From contig CAVZRQ010000008.1 in NCBI GenBank assembly GCA_963777735.1, positions 62,001 to 126,000 of the forward strand: DNA of 64,000 bases, in the 5' to 3' direction. Source of the DNA: ZC4RG30 sp963777735 (GTDB taxonomy: Bacteria; Pseudomonadota; Gammaproteobacteria; Steroidobacterales; Steroidobacteraceae). The notes beneath the pieces were generated by a model. It saw only the letters and a program-made list of their open reading frames with translations, did not search any database and was not told the origin of the DNA. The position numbers were made by a program, and so were the translations under genes. Shown here piece after piece: positions 43,575 to 53,147 of this stretch (the stretch's first letter is position 1; every line of letters starts with the position of its first letter).

Positions 43575-45257
43575 CTAGCGCTGCAGCGCGAATTCAGGCG
43601 AACTGACGATGAGATACAGCGCTTCCGCAACCCGCTGGCTGTCGGTTGCCGTGCGCCGTTCCAGCTGGGTGCGCGCTGCCGTGCGCAGGGCGGCTGAAAT
43701 CTGTCCGCCCATCAGTTTGTCGGCAATCTTCGTGACCAGCGCTTCCGGATCGGCGATCAGGGCCTGCTCGGTCAGTGTGTCGATGGCGATTGCGGTTTCG
43801 GCGAGGCCAGTGGATGCGGAGTTGCGATTGAAGACCTGCTGATACAGGAAGTTGGTGACCGCGGTGTTCTGATACTCCGTTGCGATCTGCATTTCCGGTG
43901 CAACCCAGTTGCCGTCCGCAATCTCGCCGGGAGGAGCATAGAAGGGGCTGAAAAAGTTGAACACCGACGCTGCTTGCAGCGGCGCCTGACCGAAGTTGTT
44001 CGCGGGCTGCAGCTGATACCGGCCATTGGCGGCTCGCGCTCCATAAGCACGCCACAGCTGCGTCAGCCGCAGCAGGGGTTCCTTGAGTTTGCCGGTCTGC
44101 GCGGCAGCGGGCGCTGCTCTGGCTTCGTCGTCCAGCAGGATCGCGCGCACTACCGCACCCAGGTCGCCGCGTTCGCCGCTGCCATTGTTCTCGAATCGAG
44201 CGACCACGCGCGCCACATAGGCGGGCGATGGATTGCTGGTTACCAGCCTGTGAATCAGGCGTCTGGCGATGAAAGGGCCAACATTGGGATGCGCAAAGAC
44301 ATTGTCCAGTGCGTCATCCAGATCCTTCTCCATGGTCTGGTTCGCCGGCAACAGCGTTGCGCCCAGCAGTTGCTTGGTGCCGGTGGCGTGTTGCTCCGGA
44401 TAGGCCCGCATGGGAAGCATCTCGTTGGCCCGGTTCGAACGCACGGTGGCGAAGTTGGGCGTACCCGGAGCCGTCCAGGCCCACTTCCAGCCCGTGAACA
44501 CATGGGCAAAGCCTTCAATGGTCGCCTGGTTGAAAGTGGGTAATGGCTGATCCTGCTGGTCACGCCGGGTCGAGCCATCTGGGTTCAGTTCGACGAGCCC
44601 GATCGTGAACAGCTGCAGCAGTTCACGCGCGTAGTTTTCGTCGGGCCGGATGTTCCGCGCGGCATCCGGCTTCTGGTTGCCCAGCATCGACAGATACACG
44701 CCCATCGCCGGACTGAGGGTCACGTCCTCCAGCAGCTGTCGGTAATTGCCGAACGCACCTCGCACGAGAATGTCGTAGTAGTCCGTCACGGCGAGCGGCC
44801 GCTGCTGCAGTCCGCCGAGCTGCGACACCACCAGGATCTCCGAGAGTGCGAAGGCAACCCGCTGCCGCAATTGATCTGGCGCAGTGACGGCGTTGCGCAA
44901 CCACAGCTCGATCCGGTCGTTATGGATGGAGCCCGCCGCGGTGCCCGCCGGCAGCAGGTCGTAGGCGGTCAGCACAGCAGGAAGATGCAGTGAAGGCGTA
45001 ATCGCGATCTGCTGATCGATCCAGCGCCCATAGGCGTTGCTGGAGTCGCCGAGCGCGCGCAGCGCCGCGGCCTCGCTCTCCGAGGCCCCGAAGGTGGACT
45101 GATTCAGGAACCTGTACGCCTCGACCTGCGTTACAGCCGCTGGAGTGGGTGGCGGAGGGGGAGGAGGCGGAGGGGTTACTGGCGACTCTCCACCACCACA
45201 GGCAGTCATGGCGAGCGCGAGGCAAGCCACAACCGCGAGTGAGTGTCTGGACGCCAT
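43575..45257 (-). CDS. DUF1800 lipoprotein
   Basis: 560 residues. The start MASRHSLAVVACLALAMTAC GGGE is a lipoprotein signal (LAMTAC), followed by a polyproline linker (PPPPPPPPP) and the DUF1800 domain: AYRFLNQSTFGASESEAAAL, RPDENYARELLQLFTIGLVE LNPDGS, FAHVFTGWKW, LLGATLLPANQTMEKDLDDA LDNVFAHPNVGPFIARRLIH RLVTSNPSPAYV. Paired with DUF1501 just downstream; the pair is widespread in proteobacteria and planctomycetes. It is probably anchored to a membrane on the periplasmic or outer face. Biochemistry unknown. Confidence 0.92.
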   Translation of the reverse strand: MASRHSLAVVACLALAMTACGGGESPVTPPPPPPPPPTPAAVTQVEAYRFLNQSTFGASESEAAALRALGDSSNAYGRWIDQQIAITPSLHLPAVLTAYDLLPAGTAAGSIHNDRIELWLRNAVTAPDQLRQRVAFALSEILVVSQLGGLQQRPLAVTDYYDILVRGAFGNYRQLLEDVTLSPAMGVYLSMLGNQKPDAARNIRPDENYARELLQLFTIGLVELNPDGSTRRDQQDQPLPTFNQATIEGFAHVFTGWKWAWTAPGTPNFATVRSNRANEMLPMRAYPEQHATGTKQLLGATLLPANQTMEKDLDDALDNVFAHPNVGPFIARRLIHRLVTSNPSPAYVARVVARFENNGSGERGDLGAVVRAILLDDEARAAPAAAQTGKLKEPLLRLTQLWRAYGARAANGRYQLQPANNFGQAPLQAASVFNFFSPFYAPPGEIADGNWVAPEMQIATEYQNTAVTNFLYQQVFNRNSASTGLAETAIAIDTLTEQALIADPEALVTKIADKLMGGQISAALRTAARTQLERRTATDSQRVAEALYLIVSSPEFALQR

Positions 45258-45320
45258 GTGTGGCTTAACGTGGCACCCGCATTATGGTTGACAGGAAACA
45301 GCCAGCGCAGGGGTGAACGA

Positions 45321-45695
45321 TCAGACCGGTTCCCAGCGGCTCATGTCCGGTTCGTTGCCGAGGCTGATCTCCAGCAGGCAGAAACGCACCCGCCGATCCA
45401 GTTCCGCGACCTGGCCGTCATCCAGGTTCTCGATGCGATACACGTCGTCAGGATCGACATGTCGTTTCGTCATCAGGGTGATCCGTTCGATGATGCGGGC
45501 CACGACACCGAGCGTCTCAAAGTGCGGCCCACCCGAAGCCGCTTCGATCATCGCGGTTTCCAGATCCGCGTAACCTTCTTCATCGAACAGCCCATCTTCC
45601 ATCAGACGACCCAGGATGGATTCATCCTCCCAGCCATCGCTGGCCGGGTCGTTCTGGGCGAGAAGTGAATACTCGCTGCCTTCGAAATCGTTCAT
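45321..45695 (-). CDS. Acidic small protein of unknown function
   Basis: 124 residues, strongly acidic at the N-terminus: MNDFEGSEYSLLAQNDPASD GWEDESILGRLMEDGLFDEE. The rest is helical (LETAMIEAASGGPHFETLGV VARIIERITLMTKRHVDPDD V). No known motif. Its start overlaps the stop of the 45692-45994 gene by four bases, so the two are cotranslated. One is acidic and the other very basic, which would suit a complex; that is inference. Confidence 0.6.
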   Translation of the reverse strand: MNDFEGSEYSLLAQNDPASDGWEDESILGRLMEDGLFDEEGYADLETAMIEAASGGPHFETLGVVARIIERITLMTKRHVDPDDVYRIENLDDGQVAELDRRVRFCLLEISLGNEPDMSRWEPV

Positions 45696-45994
45696 TTCGC
45701 CTTTTTCTTCTTCGCCCGCTTCGACTTCACGAAGGCCGCGAGCACGCCGGTGCTCTTGGTGTAGGCCTTCCAGTCTGCTTTCGATTGCTTGATGCAGGCC
45801 GCCATGAAATGCCGCACATCGTCCAGCGCCAGCTGTTCCACCGTCTGCTCGTCGACACCCTGGATGCGCGCGAGCCGGATCCCGTTGCGGTAGACATCTG
45901 CGCAGAGCTCGCCGATTTCCTTGGGCTGCGGTACGCGCGGGTGCGCCGGGATGGCTGCTTGCTTGGCTGTCTTCGATTTTTTCCGGGCTGCCAT
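45692..45994 (-). CDS. Basic small protein of unknown function
   Basis: 100 residues. Lysine-rich at both ends (MAARKKSKTAKQAA at the start, KSKRAKKKKAK at the end) around a helical core (IGELCADVYRNGIRLARIQG VDEQTVEQLALDDVRHFMAA C). The start at 45994 has AAGGCGACG upstream; an in-frame ATG at 46012 is possible. The tails suggest nucleic-acid or membrane contact. Coupled to the acidic downstream gene. Confidence 0.6.
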   Translation of the reverse strand: MAARKKSKTAKQAAIPAHPRVPQPKEIGELCADVYRNGIRLARIQGVDEQTVEQLALDDVRHFMAACIKQSKADWKAYTKSTGVLAAFVKSKRAKKKKAK

Positions 45995-46044
45995 ATTCGT
46001 CGCCTTATGCATGTCTGTAATGAGCCGCGTATTCTACCTGCACC

Positions 46045-46455
46045 ATGCAACGCGCCGGGCCAATCACGCAGCTGAACTGTCCCTGTGGCAAGCCAGCCCC
46101 GTACACGCGGTGTTGCGGGCGCTGGCACTCAGGGCCATTGTGGCTGCAGGCTCCTGATGCCGAGCTGCTCATGCGTTCTCGATACAGTGCCTACGTCCTG
46201 GGGCAGCTCGACTATCTGCTCGAAACCTGGCATCCGCAGACCCGGCCTCCAGGCCTTGCGCCCAATCCACCGGATCTGCGCTGGCTTGGACTCGACGTTC
46301 GCCACCATGTGCAGACAGACGAGAACCAAGCCACCGTAGAATTCGTGGCACGCAGCAAGCAGGGTGGACGCGCCAATCGACTGCACGAGATCAGCCGTTT
46401 CGAGCGGCTCGATGGTCGATGGACCTATCTGGATGGCATCACAGACTTCGCATAA
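46045..46455 (+). CDS. YchJ-family (UPF0225) protein with SEC-C-like zinc motif
   Basis: 136 residues. The N-terminal zinc motif is NCPCGKPAPYTRCCGRWHSG (CxCx7CC); RSRYSAYVLGQLDYLLETWH and the end block HEISRFERLDGRWTYLDG are typical of YchJ. Function unproven; related SEC-C motifs bind zinc and ribosomes or SecB. It diverges from the basic small protein. Confidence 0.88.
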   Translation: MQRAGPITQLNCPCGKPAPYTRCCGRWHSGPLWLQAPDAELLMRSRYSAYVLGQLDYLLETWHPQTRPPGLAPNPPDLRWLGLDVRHHVQTDENQATVEFVARSKQGGRANRLHEISRFERLDGRWTYLDGITDFA

Positions 46456-46496
46456 TGTATATTATGTTAAATGAAGGATCTGCCTGATCACCCTAG

Positions 46497-46952
46497 AATC
46501 GGGTTTCCCTGCCAACGAGCTCGCAGACCATCCTTTTCACCCTGTTCCTCTCTGCCCTCGTCAGCGCCACGCTGTTTCCTGGTCAATCCGAAGCATTGCT
46601 TGGGGTGATGCTGCTGGACAGCGCGACTCCGTGGCTGCTGGTAGCCATCGCGAGCATTGGCAATGTTCTGGGCTCCGTCATCAACTGGATGCTTGGGCGC
46701 GGAATCGAACGGTTCCGTAACCGGCGCTGGTTTCCGGTCAAGGAGCCGGAACTGGCCAGGGCCCAGCGCTGGTACCAGCGATACGGCAAATGGTCCTTGC
46801 TGATGAGCTGGGCACCGATCATCGGGGATCCTTTGACCCTGGTCGCTGGCGTGCTGCGCGAACCGTTTCCGGTGTTCCTCGCTTTGGTCAGCGTCGCAAA
46901 GACTGTCCGGTATGTCGTTGTGGCATGGGTGACGCTGCAACTGGCGGGCTGA
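46497..46952 (+). CDS. YqaA/DedA-type inner-membrane protein (start not found)
   Basis: About 150 residues. The conserved N-terminal pattern LFTLFLSALVSATLFPGQSE ALLGVMLL is followed by GNVLGSVINWMLGRGIERFR, YGKWSLLMSWAPIIGDPLTL VAGVLREP and an ending hydrophobic segment: the YqaA branch of the VTT/DedA superfamily, with four helices. The frame is open from 46497, but no ATG, GTG or TTG precedes the conserved part; the TTG at 46596 would cut into it. A single-base error near 46500 could join it to the ATG at 46471-46480. No close functional link to the ureG gene downstream is evident. Confidence 0.7.
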   Translation, partial: NRVSLPTSSQTILFTLFLSALVSATLFPGQSEALLGVMLLDSATPWLLVAIASIGNVLGSVINWMLGRGIERFRNRRWFPVKEPELARAQRWYQRYGKWSLLMSWAPIIGDPLTLVAGVLREPFPVFLALVSVAKTVRYVVVAWVTLQLAG

Positions 46953-47044
46953 CCGGGTGGGCAAATGACGTATTCTCGCTCCCTGCCCGACCACTGATCA
47001 TCGGGCCAGTTTGCGCTGTCCAGTGCCGCCAGGAGCCGTTTGAG

Positions 47045-47725
47045 ATGCATGCATACGATGTTCTGCGAGTGGGTGTCGGCGGCCCAGTGGGCTCGGGAAA
47101 GACGGCACTCGTGGATCGACTATGCAAGAGCCTTCGCGACCGGCTCAACATGGCCGTGGTGACCAACGACATCTATACCCGCGAAGACGCCGATTTCCTC
47201 GTGCGCAGCCAGGCACTGACGCCGGATCGTATCCGCGGCGTGGAAACCGGGGGATGTCCGCACACGGCGATCCGTGAAGATGCCTCGATGAACCTTGCCG
47301 CCATTGACGATCTCACGCACAGCTTCGCAGCACTTGATTTGATCATCGTGGAAAGCGGTGGCGACAATCTCGCAGCGACGTTCAGTCCCGAGCTCTCCGA
47401 CCTGACGCTCTACGTGATCGACGTATCAGCTGGCGACAAGATTCCCCGCAAGGGCGGTCCGGGAATCATCAAGTCGGACCTGCTCATCATCAACAAGATC
47501 GATCTGGCGCCTTATGTCGGCGCATCGCTGGAAGTCATGGAGCGGGATGCGAAGAAGATGCGCGGCGAACGCCCGTTCGTGTTCACCAACCTCAAGACCG
47601 ATCAGGGGCTCGACAAGGTGATCGAATTCATCCTCGACAAGGGGATGTTGCGTGACAAGCTCACTGGGCCAGCAGGCGTACGGCCCGTGCCGCAGCCGAC
47701 GCCCGGTTCTCCACTCCCAGCTTGA
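47045..47725 (+). CDS. ureG: Urease accessory GTPase UreG
   Basis: 226 residues. P-loop VGVGGPVGSGKTALVDRLCK, the nickel/switch motif GVETGGCPHTAIREDASMNL, ESGGDNLAATFSPELSDLTL and NKIDLAPYVGASLEVMERDA. It delivers nickel to the urease active site with UreD, UreF and UreE. The last 20 or so residues (TGPAGVRPVPQPTPGSPLPA) go beyond the normal UreG end and overlap the 3' end of the convergent response regulator by 65 bases. It lies 15 kb from ureF, whereas it usually follows ureF directly. No other ureG is visible. Confidence 0.95.
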   Translation: MHAYDVLRVGVGGPVGSGKTALVDRLCKSLRDRLNMAVVTNDIYTREDADFLVRSQALTPDRIRGVETGGCPHTAIREDASMNLAAIDDLTHSFAALDLIIVESGGDNLAATFSPELSDLTLYVIDVSAGDKIPRKGGPGIIKSDLLIINKIDLAPYVGASLEVMERDAKKMRGERPFVFTNLKTDQGLDKVIEFILDKGMLRDKLTGPAGVRPVPQPTPGSPLPA

Positions 47726-48590
47726 TGAAGATCTGCTCCAGATGCTTGTTCACCGTGCGCGGGCTGATTCCCAGGATCTGACCGATCTCGCGATTGGATT
47801 TGCCGCGCGACAGCCATAACAGAACCTCTGCTTCGCGGCCCGTTACGCCGAGCTGCTGCTGAAGAATGTTCTGGTCGTCGGTCGAGCGCTTCTCGCTCAG
47901 GCGAAACAGCAATTCATCCGGACCGATGGGGCTCAGCATCGCGCACTCAAGTTGCAGCCCGCCCACGTTGAGCAGGCACTGTGCCCCCTGCCCCGAGGCT
48001 TCCAGCCGCAATGCCAGCATCTGGCGCAGCATGGCTTCCGGCAGCGCTGGTGCCTTGGCCGGGTCGGCTGGCGAGAGTTCGCCCAGCAAGGCCCGGGCCT
48101 TTGGTGTGCACCACTTCACCCTGCCCTGCAAGTCTGTGGCCAGCAGGAAGCGGCCAGCGGCATCCAGTGCCGCGTTCGGGCCATGTGCCACGCGCGAATT
48201 ATTCAGATGCACGCGCATGCGTGCCAGTAGTTCCTCCACCACGATGGGCTTGGTGAGGAAGTCAACGCCGCCCGCGGCAAGACCCTGCACCACATGCTCG
48301 GTTTCGGAAAGACCGGTCATGAAGATAACCGGCACATGCGCCAGTTGCGGATTCTGCTTGAGGCGGCGGCATGCCTCGAAACCATCCAGGCCAGGCATTA
48401 CGGCGTCCATCAGCACCATATCGGGCGTGATCTGTTCCACCAGGCGCAGGGCGCTGTCGCCATCGGTGGCGATCAGCACGGTGTAACCGGCGCCATCCAG
48501 CATGTCTGTCAGGAATCCCAGCGATTCCGGTGTGTCGTCGACAACGAGTACCGTATCGCGCGGGTCACTGCGCACATCAACTGCTCTCAC
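47661..48590 (-). CDS. Response regulator with LuxR-type DNA-binding domain
   Basis: 309 residues. The receiver (13-125) has VLVVDDTPESLGFLTDMLDG, the phosphorylated Asp in PDMVLMDAVMPGLDGFEACR and the Lys in GGVDFLTKPIVVEELLARM. The middle (140-240) is PAS-like (FLLATDLQGRVKWCTPKARA LLGE). The C-terminal HTH (245-305) has GVTGREAEVLLWLSRGKSNR EIGQILGISPRTVNKHLEQI. Its start overlaps the end of the permease-kinase gene upstream by 14 bases, so the pair is one two-component system. The likely targets are the urea genes on either side. Confidence 0.92.
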   Translation of the reverse strand: MRAVDVRSDPRDTVLVVDDTPESLGFLTDMLDGAGYTVLIATDGDSALRLVEQITPDMVLMDAVMPGLDGFEACRRLKQNPQLAHVPVIFMTGLSETEHVVQGLAAGGVDFLTKPIVVEELLARMRVHLNNSRVAHGPNAALDAAGRFLLATDLQGRVKWCTPKARALLGELSPADPAKAPALPEAMLRQMLALRLEASGQGAQCLLNVGGLQLECAMLSPIGPDELLFRLSEKRSTDDQNILQQQLGVTGREAEVLLWLSRGKSNREIGQILGISPRTVNKHLEQIFIKLGVENRASAAARAVRLLAQ

Positions 48591-51500
48591 GAAGCCCCTT
48601 TATAGTTGTCATGTAGCGTTTCATGTCGAATTTCTCCACCATGCCGCGCAGCGCCGTCACCAGCGCCTCAGCGTCGGGCTCCTGCTCCGCGAACCCGCGC
48701 AGGCGCGATTGTATGCCGCGAACATGGCCAATCAGGCCCAGTTGCCACAAATCCTCCAGATGTTTCCCGAGCCGTGCCCGCAGCTCCGGGGTCAACTGCA
48801 ATGTGGTCTCGGGAAGAGCCTGTTCATTGCTGTAATTCCATTCCAGATGCAGCTGTGTCTGCAGCGCGGAAAGCAGCATCGAAGCCTCCACGGGCTTCAT
48901 GACGAACCCATCATGCAACGCGGCTTCACTGCCTGGTGCGTATTCATGTGCATTGGCAGAAACAACCAGCATCCGGACCCGCTGCAGGGCGGGAATCTCG
49001 CGCAGCTGACGGATCACATCCCAGCCGATGGCATCCGGCAGTGAGAGATCGACCATGATGAGATCGGGTGTATGGGCTGCCGCTGCCACCGCTTCGCCAC
49101 CGGTATGAACGGCGGAGACGTCGAAGCCCAGTGGACGCAGCAGCCCCTGCATGAACTGCACGTGGTTCACGTCGTCATCCACAATCAGTATCCGGCGACG
49201 ATCTCCGTGATAGCCACGGATATGTCGTGACAGCTCCGCGCTGGAATCCTGCATGGCTTCCGACAGCAGAATCCGGACCGTGAAGGTGGTGCCAACGCCC
49301 GGGGTGCTCTGAACAATGATCTCGCCACCCATCACCTGGGTGAGCAGCTTGGTGATGGTGAGGCCCAGCCCGGTGCCGGGAATGGCGCGTACTTCGGCGT
49401 CGCCGCCCCGCTCGAATGGCTGGAAAACCCGCTCGATGTCTTCCGGTGCTATGCCCATGCCGGAATCGGAGACTTCGAATTCGGCAACCTGGTTGCGGTA
49501 CCGGACTTTGAGCGTCGCATGGCCGCGCGCCGTGTATTTCACGGCGTTGGACAGAAGATTGATCAGGATCTGTCGCAGCCGCTTCTCATCGGTATGCACG
49601 ACGGTGGGCAGATGGGCCGCGCGTTCGCAGTGGAAGTCGATGCCCTTGCTCGCTGCCTGCAGCCGGAACATGTCTTCCAGCTGGTCCAGGAACTCGCCGA
49701 AATGCAGCCGGTTGCGGTTGAGCTTCATCACGCCGCCTTCGATGCGGGAGATGTCCAGCAGCCCATCGATGAGGCTCGCCATATGCTCAGCGCTGCGACG
49801 GATCACCCGCACTGCGTTCGGTGGTGGCTCCGCCGTGGAGCGTTCCATCAACTGTGCGTAACCATAGATCGAGTTCAGCGGAGTGCGGATCTCGTGGCTC
49901 AGGCCAATGATGTACCGCGACTTGGCGAGGTTCGCTGATTCCGCCGACTCTTTCGCGCGCTGCAGGGCCGCGTCGGTGCGATTGTGCGCGGCGATCTCGT
50001 CCATCAGCATGGCGGTCTGCCGCGCCGATTCGGTTTCGGCGGCGCGACGATTCTCCAGCGCCAGCACGATCACCCAGCTGGCAATCGCCGACAGGATGAA
50101 AAAGCTGAAGTAGACCAGCCAGAGCACGGCGCTGGTAGCCTCACGTGCCGCTTCGCCGGGCGGCGACATGTGGGTGTTGATGAAGGCCAGGATCATCGCC
50201 ACCAGCAGGTTGGTAATCAGCATCAGGCTGCTGAATCTCCCGGCCCGCGTTGCGGCCAGAGCGGCGATACGCTCGGGAAGAATCTGCTTCAACCAGCGAT
50301 CGACCTGCTCGCCGAGCCGTGCACCATCCTTGCATTGGTCCCTGCAGCGGGCATCCAGCGAACAGCACAGCGAGCAGATGGAGCCGCCGTACGCGGGGCA
50401 CAACGCCATGTCTTCCGTTTCGAAGCGGTTCTCGCAGATGGTGCAGATGCCGCCGAGATTGCGACTGTCCGGCGTTGCGTGCCAGGTAGTAACGCCCTTT
50501 TGTCCACCAGGCGATGGCCGGCGCAACGACCATCGCCGTGCCCAGCGCAATGAAAGGGGAAAGCACCCTGGCGGCTTCGCCCAGGACACCGAGGTGCGCA
50601 ACACTCGACAGAATGACCGATACCGATAGTGCACCGACACCAACAGGATTGACGTCGTACAGGTGTGCGCGCTTGAACTCTATGCCGCGGGGGCTGAGCC
50701 CCAGTGGTTTGTTGATGACCAGATCGGCAGTGATGGCGCCAATCCAGCCAGCCGCGAAGTTGGCATAGATTCCCAGCACGCTTTCGATGGCGGCGAAGAT
50801 GCCGAGTTCCATCAGCAGCAGTGCCAGCAGGACATTGAACACGAGCCACACCACCCGGCCCGGGTGGGAATGAGTGACGCGCGAGAAGAAATTGGACCAG
50901 GCGATGGAGCCCGCATAGGCGTTGGTGACATTGATCTTGATCTGGCAGATCACGACGAACACACCAGTAACCACCAGTGCCAGGGTGGGCGAACTGAACG
51001 TGGCGCCAAAAACATGGTGGTACATGGTTGTGGGGTCGTCGGCGAGATCCGTGACGACGCCTGCCTGGATCAGCATCCACGCCAGGAAAGAGCCGGCGAG
51101 CAGTTTCAGTCCGCCCATCAGCACCCATCCGGGGCCGGTGCCGATGACAGCCACCCACCAGGCGACCCGGTTGCCAGGTCGCCGCACCGGCAGGAAGCGC
51201 AGGTAGTCCACCTGCTCGCCGATCTGTGGCAGCAATGACAGCAGCACCGATGCGGCTGCAGCGAACAGCAGCCAGTCGATCTGCCCGCCGCCACTGCCAA
51301 GCTTGCCGGCAAACTGGGTCCAGCCCGCGATCTCGGCGGGATTGCGCCAGGCAATGTATGCCAGGGGCAGGAACTGCAGCACCAGCCAGATCGGCTGCGT
51401 CCAGATCTGGAAGCGGCTGATCAGACTGATGCCATACAGGGCAATGGGGATGACTACCAGGGCGCTGATCAGATGAGCCGCCCAGATGGGGATGTCGAAC

Positions 51501-51928
51501 AGCAGCATCAGTGCAGTCGACATGATGCTGGCTTCAATGGCGAACAACAGGAAAGTGAAGGACGCGTAGATCAGCGAGGTGATGGTGGAGCCGATGTAGC
51601 CGAACCCGGCCCCGCGGGTCAGAAGGTCGATGTCCACTCCGTAGCGGGCTGCGTAGACGCAGATCGGCACCCCGATCATGAACATCAGCACGCAGAACGA
51701 TACGATCGCGCTGGCCGCATTGGTGAAGCCATAGGAAAGGGTGATGGCACCACCTATTGCCTCGCACGCCAGGAAGGCGATCGGACCAAAGGCGGTGTTG
51801 CCCACCCGGAACATCGACCGGCGGGCGCCAGAGGCCGTGAAGCGAAGTGCGTAGTCTTCCAGCGTCTCGCTGGCAACCCACTGGTTGTACTGCCGACGCT
51901 CCCTAATGATGCGCTGTCGCGGACCCAT
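48577..51928 (-). CDS. NCS1-type permease fused to a hybrid histidine kinase, one frameshift
   Basis: About 1116 residues once a one-base gain near 50464 is undone. Residues 1-485 are a CodB-like nucleobase:cation symporter with about 12 helices (SETLEDYALRFTASGARRSM, LLTRGAGFGYIGSTITSLIY, ITADLVINKPLGLSPRG). Residues 495-532 hold eight Cys (CTIC at the start, then C510, C518, C521-522, C528, C532). Two more helices follow at 565-585 and 599-625. The kinase has its His at about 678 in GLSHEIRTPLNSIYGYAQLM, the N-box RQILINLLSNAVKYT, and SDSGMGIAPEDIERVF. A receiver follows at about 911-1030 with Asp in PDLIMVDLSLPD. The start at 51928 has AGAGG. A transporter-sensor like CbrA is the closest known idea. 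Confidence 0.85.
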
Positions 51929-52128
51929 GCAACCTCTTGGTGCAAAACTGGCTGAAAATTGATTGTAGGCCACGACTATACAGTCCGCGGCTACGTCAAA
52001 TGACCCATCCCGGGTACGTCAATCAACGCGTATCGCGGGTGATGTGGTTCTCATAACTTCATCCATGCATGCCGCGGGCCCAATTCCCGCAGGAAGCGCT
52101 CTTAACAACAGACAAAGGACACACTCCC

Positions 52129-53139
52129 ATGGGTTATGAAACGGTCTCTTCTGCCAATCGCCTGCTCTCCGGTTCGCCTTTGGCGAGCGGCAGGAAGTGC
52201 ATGGTCGCTGGCGTGGTTGCCGCTGTGGCTGCCGCGATTGCTCCCGTCGCCAACGCCGAAATCGAACTGGGTGAGGGCCTCAGCGTCACCGGTTTCGTCG
52301 ACATGTCATTCCTCAGCACCGACATCGACGGTGCAGAAGGCGGCACCACCAGCGGTTTCGGTATCGATCAGTTCGAGACTGATTTCCTGTATTCCGGTTC
52401 CGATGGCATCTCTGCCCAGGTCGACGTTGAGTACGGTGGGACTTCCACTACCTCGAACACCTTCGTCGAACAGGCTTTCATCACCAAGAAGTTCAACGAC
52501 CAGTTCAGCATGAAGGTTGGTCGCTTCCTGAGCTACAGCGGCTGGGAAACCGAAGAGCCCACCGGCCTCTTCCAGTACAGCGGCGTCGGCTATGCCCCGG
52601 CCTTCTACGGCTACTACCAGCAGGGCGTCTCGGCTGCCTACACCGGCGAGAAATTCGCCCTCATGGGGTCCGTCGTCAGTTCCGCTTTCGATCCGTACGA
52701 GAGCGATACCGACGACCTGGGATACGAACTCGGCGTGGCCGTGATGCCCATCGAAGGACTTACCGCGAAGCTGTTCTACATTTCGGACAAGAAGTCAGAC
52801 ACGGACATCCTCAACTTCTGGGCATCGTATTCGGCTGGCGGCTTCACCTTCGCGGGTGAATACAATGATGGCGACTACACCGCCGGAGGCAAGGGCGATG
52901 GCTACCTGCTGATGGGTAACTACGCCAGCGGCAACTGGGGCATCACCCTGCGCTATCACGACTGGGACATCGAAGACGGTACCGGCACTTCCACCAGCAA
53001 GCAGACGGGCTTCACCCTGTCGCCTAGCTACAAAGTGGGCAAGAACCTGCTGCTGGTGGCCGAGTACCGGACGGACGACGTCAAGGCCGGCGGCAGCGAT
53101 GTGGACTACATCGCTCTCGAAGCGCTCTTCACGTTCTGA
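52129..53139 (+). CDS. Outer-membrane beta-barrel porin of the urea cluster
   Basis: About 336 residues. The signal peptide runs to APVANA (residue about 43), after GRKCMVAGVVAAVAAA. The mature part alternates like a barrel (EIELGEGLSVTGFVDMSFLS, SGSDGISAQVDVEYGGTS, FSMKVGRFLSYSGWETEEP) and ends VDYIALEALFTF with the terminal aromatic residue needed for outer-membrane insertion. It lies directly upstream of urtA and is separated from it by a strong hairpin. Its likely job is to let urea or small amides through the outer membrane. The start at 52129 is preferred because a later ATG at 52201 would lack the basic signal region. Confidence 0.85.
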   Translation: MGYETVSSANRLLSGSPLASGRKCMVAGVVAAVAAAIAPVANAEIELGEGLSVTGFVDMSFLSTDIDGAEGGTTSGFGIDQFETDFLYSGSDGISAQVDVEYGGTSTTSNTFVEQAFITKKFNDQFSMKVGRFLSYSGWETEEPTGLFQYSGVGYAPAFYGYYQQGVSAAYTGEKFALMGSVVSSAFDPYESDTDDLGYELGVAVMPIEGLTAKLFYISDKKSDTDILNFWASYSAGGFTFAGEYNDGDYTAGGKGDGYLLMGNYASGNWGITLRYHDWDIEDGTGTSTSKQTGFTLSPSYKVGKNLLLVAEYRTDDVKAGGSDVDYIALEALFTF

Positions 53140-53147
53140 TACGACTC

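Noticed and set aside
50141..50480. The permease frame continuing past 50464 as its own C-terminus
   Set aside because: The extra 110 residues are Arg/His-rich nonsense, while the alternative frame continues directly into the Cys-rich and kinase part.
51929..52128. A sigma-54/NtrC-type promoter for the urea operon
   Set aside because: I looked for TGGCAC-N5-TTGC-like sequence in the divergent region and found none that fits.
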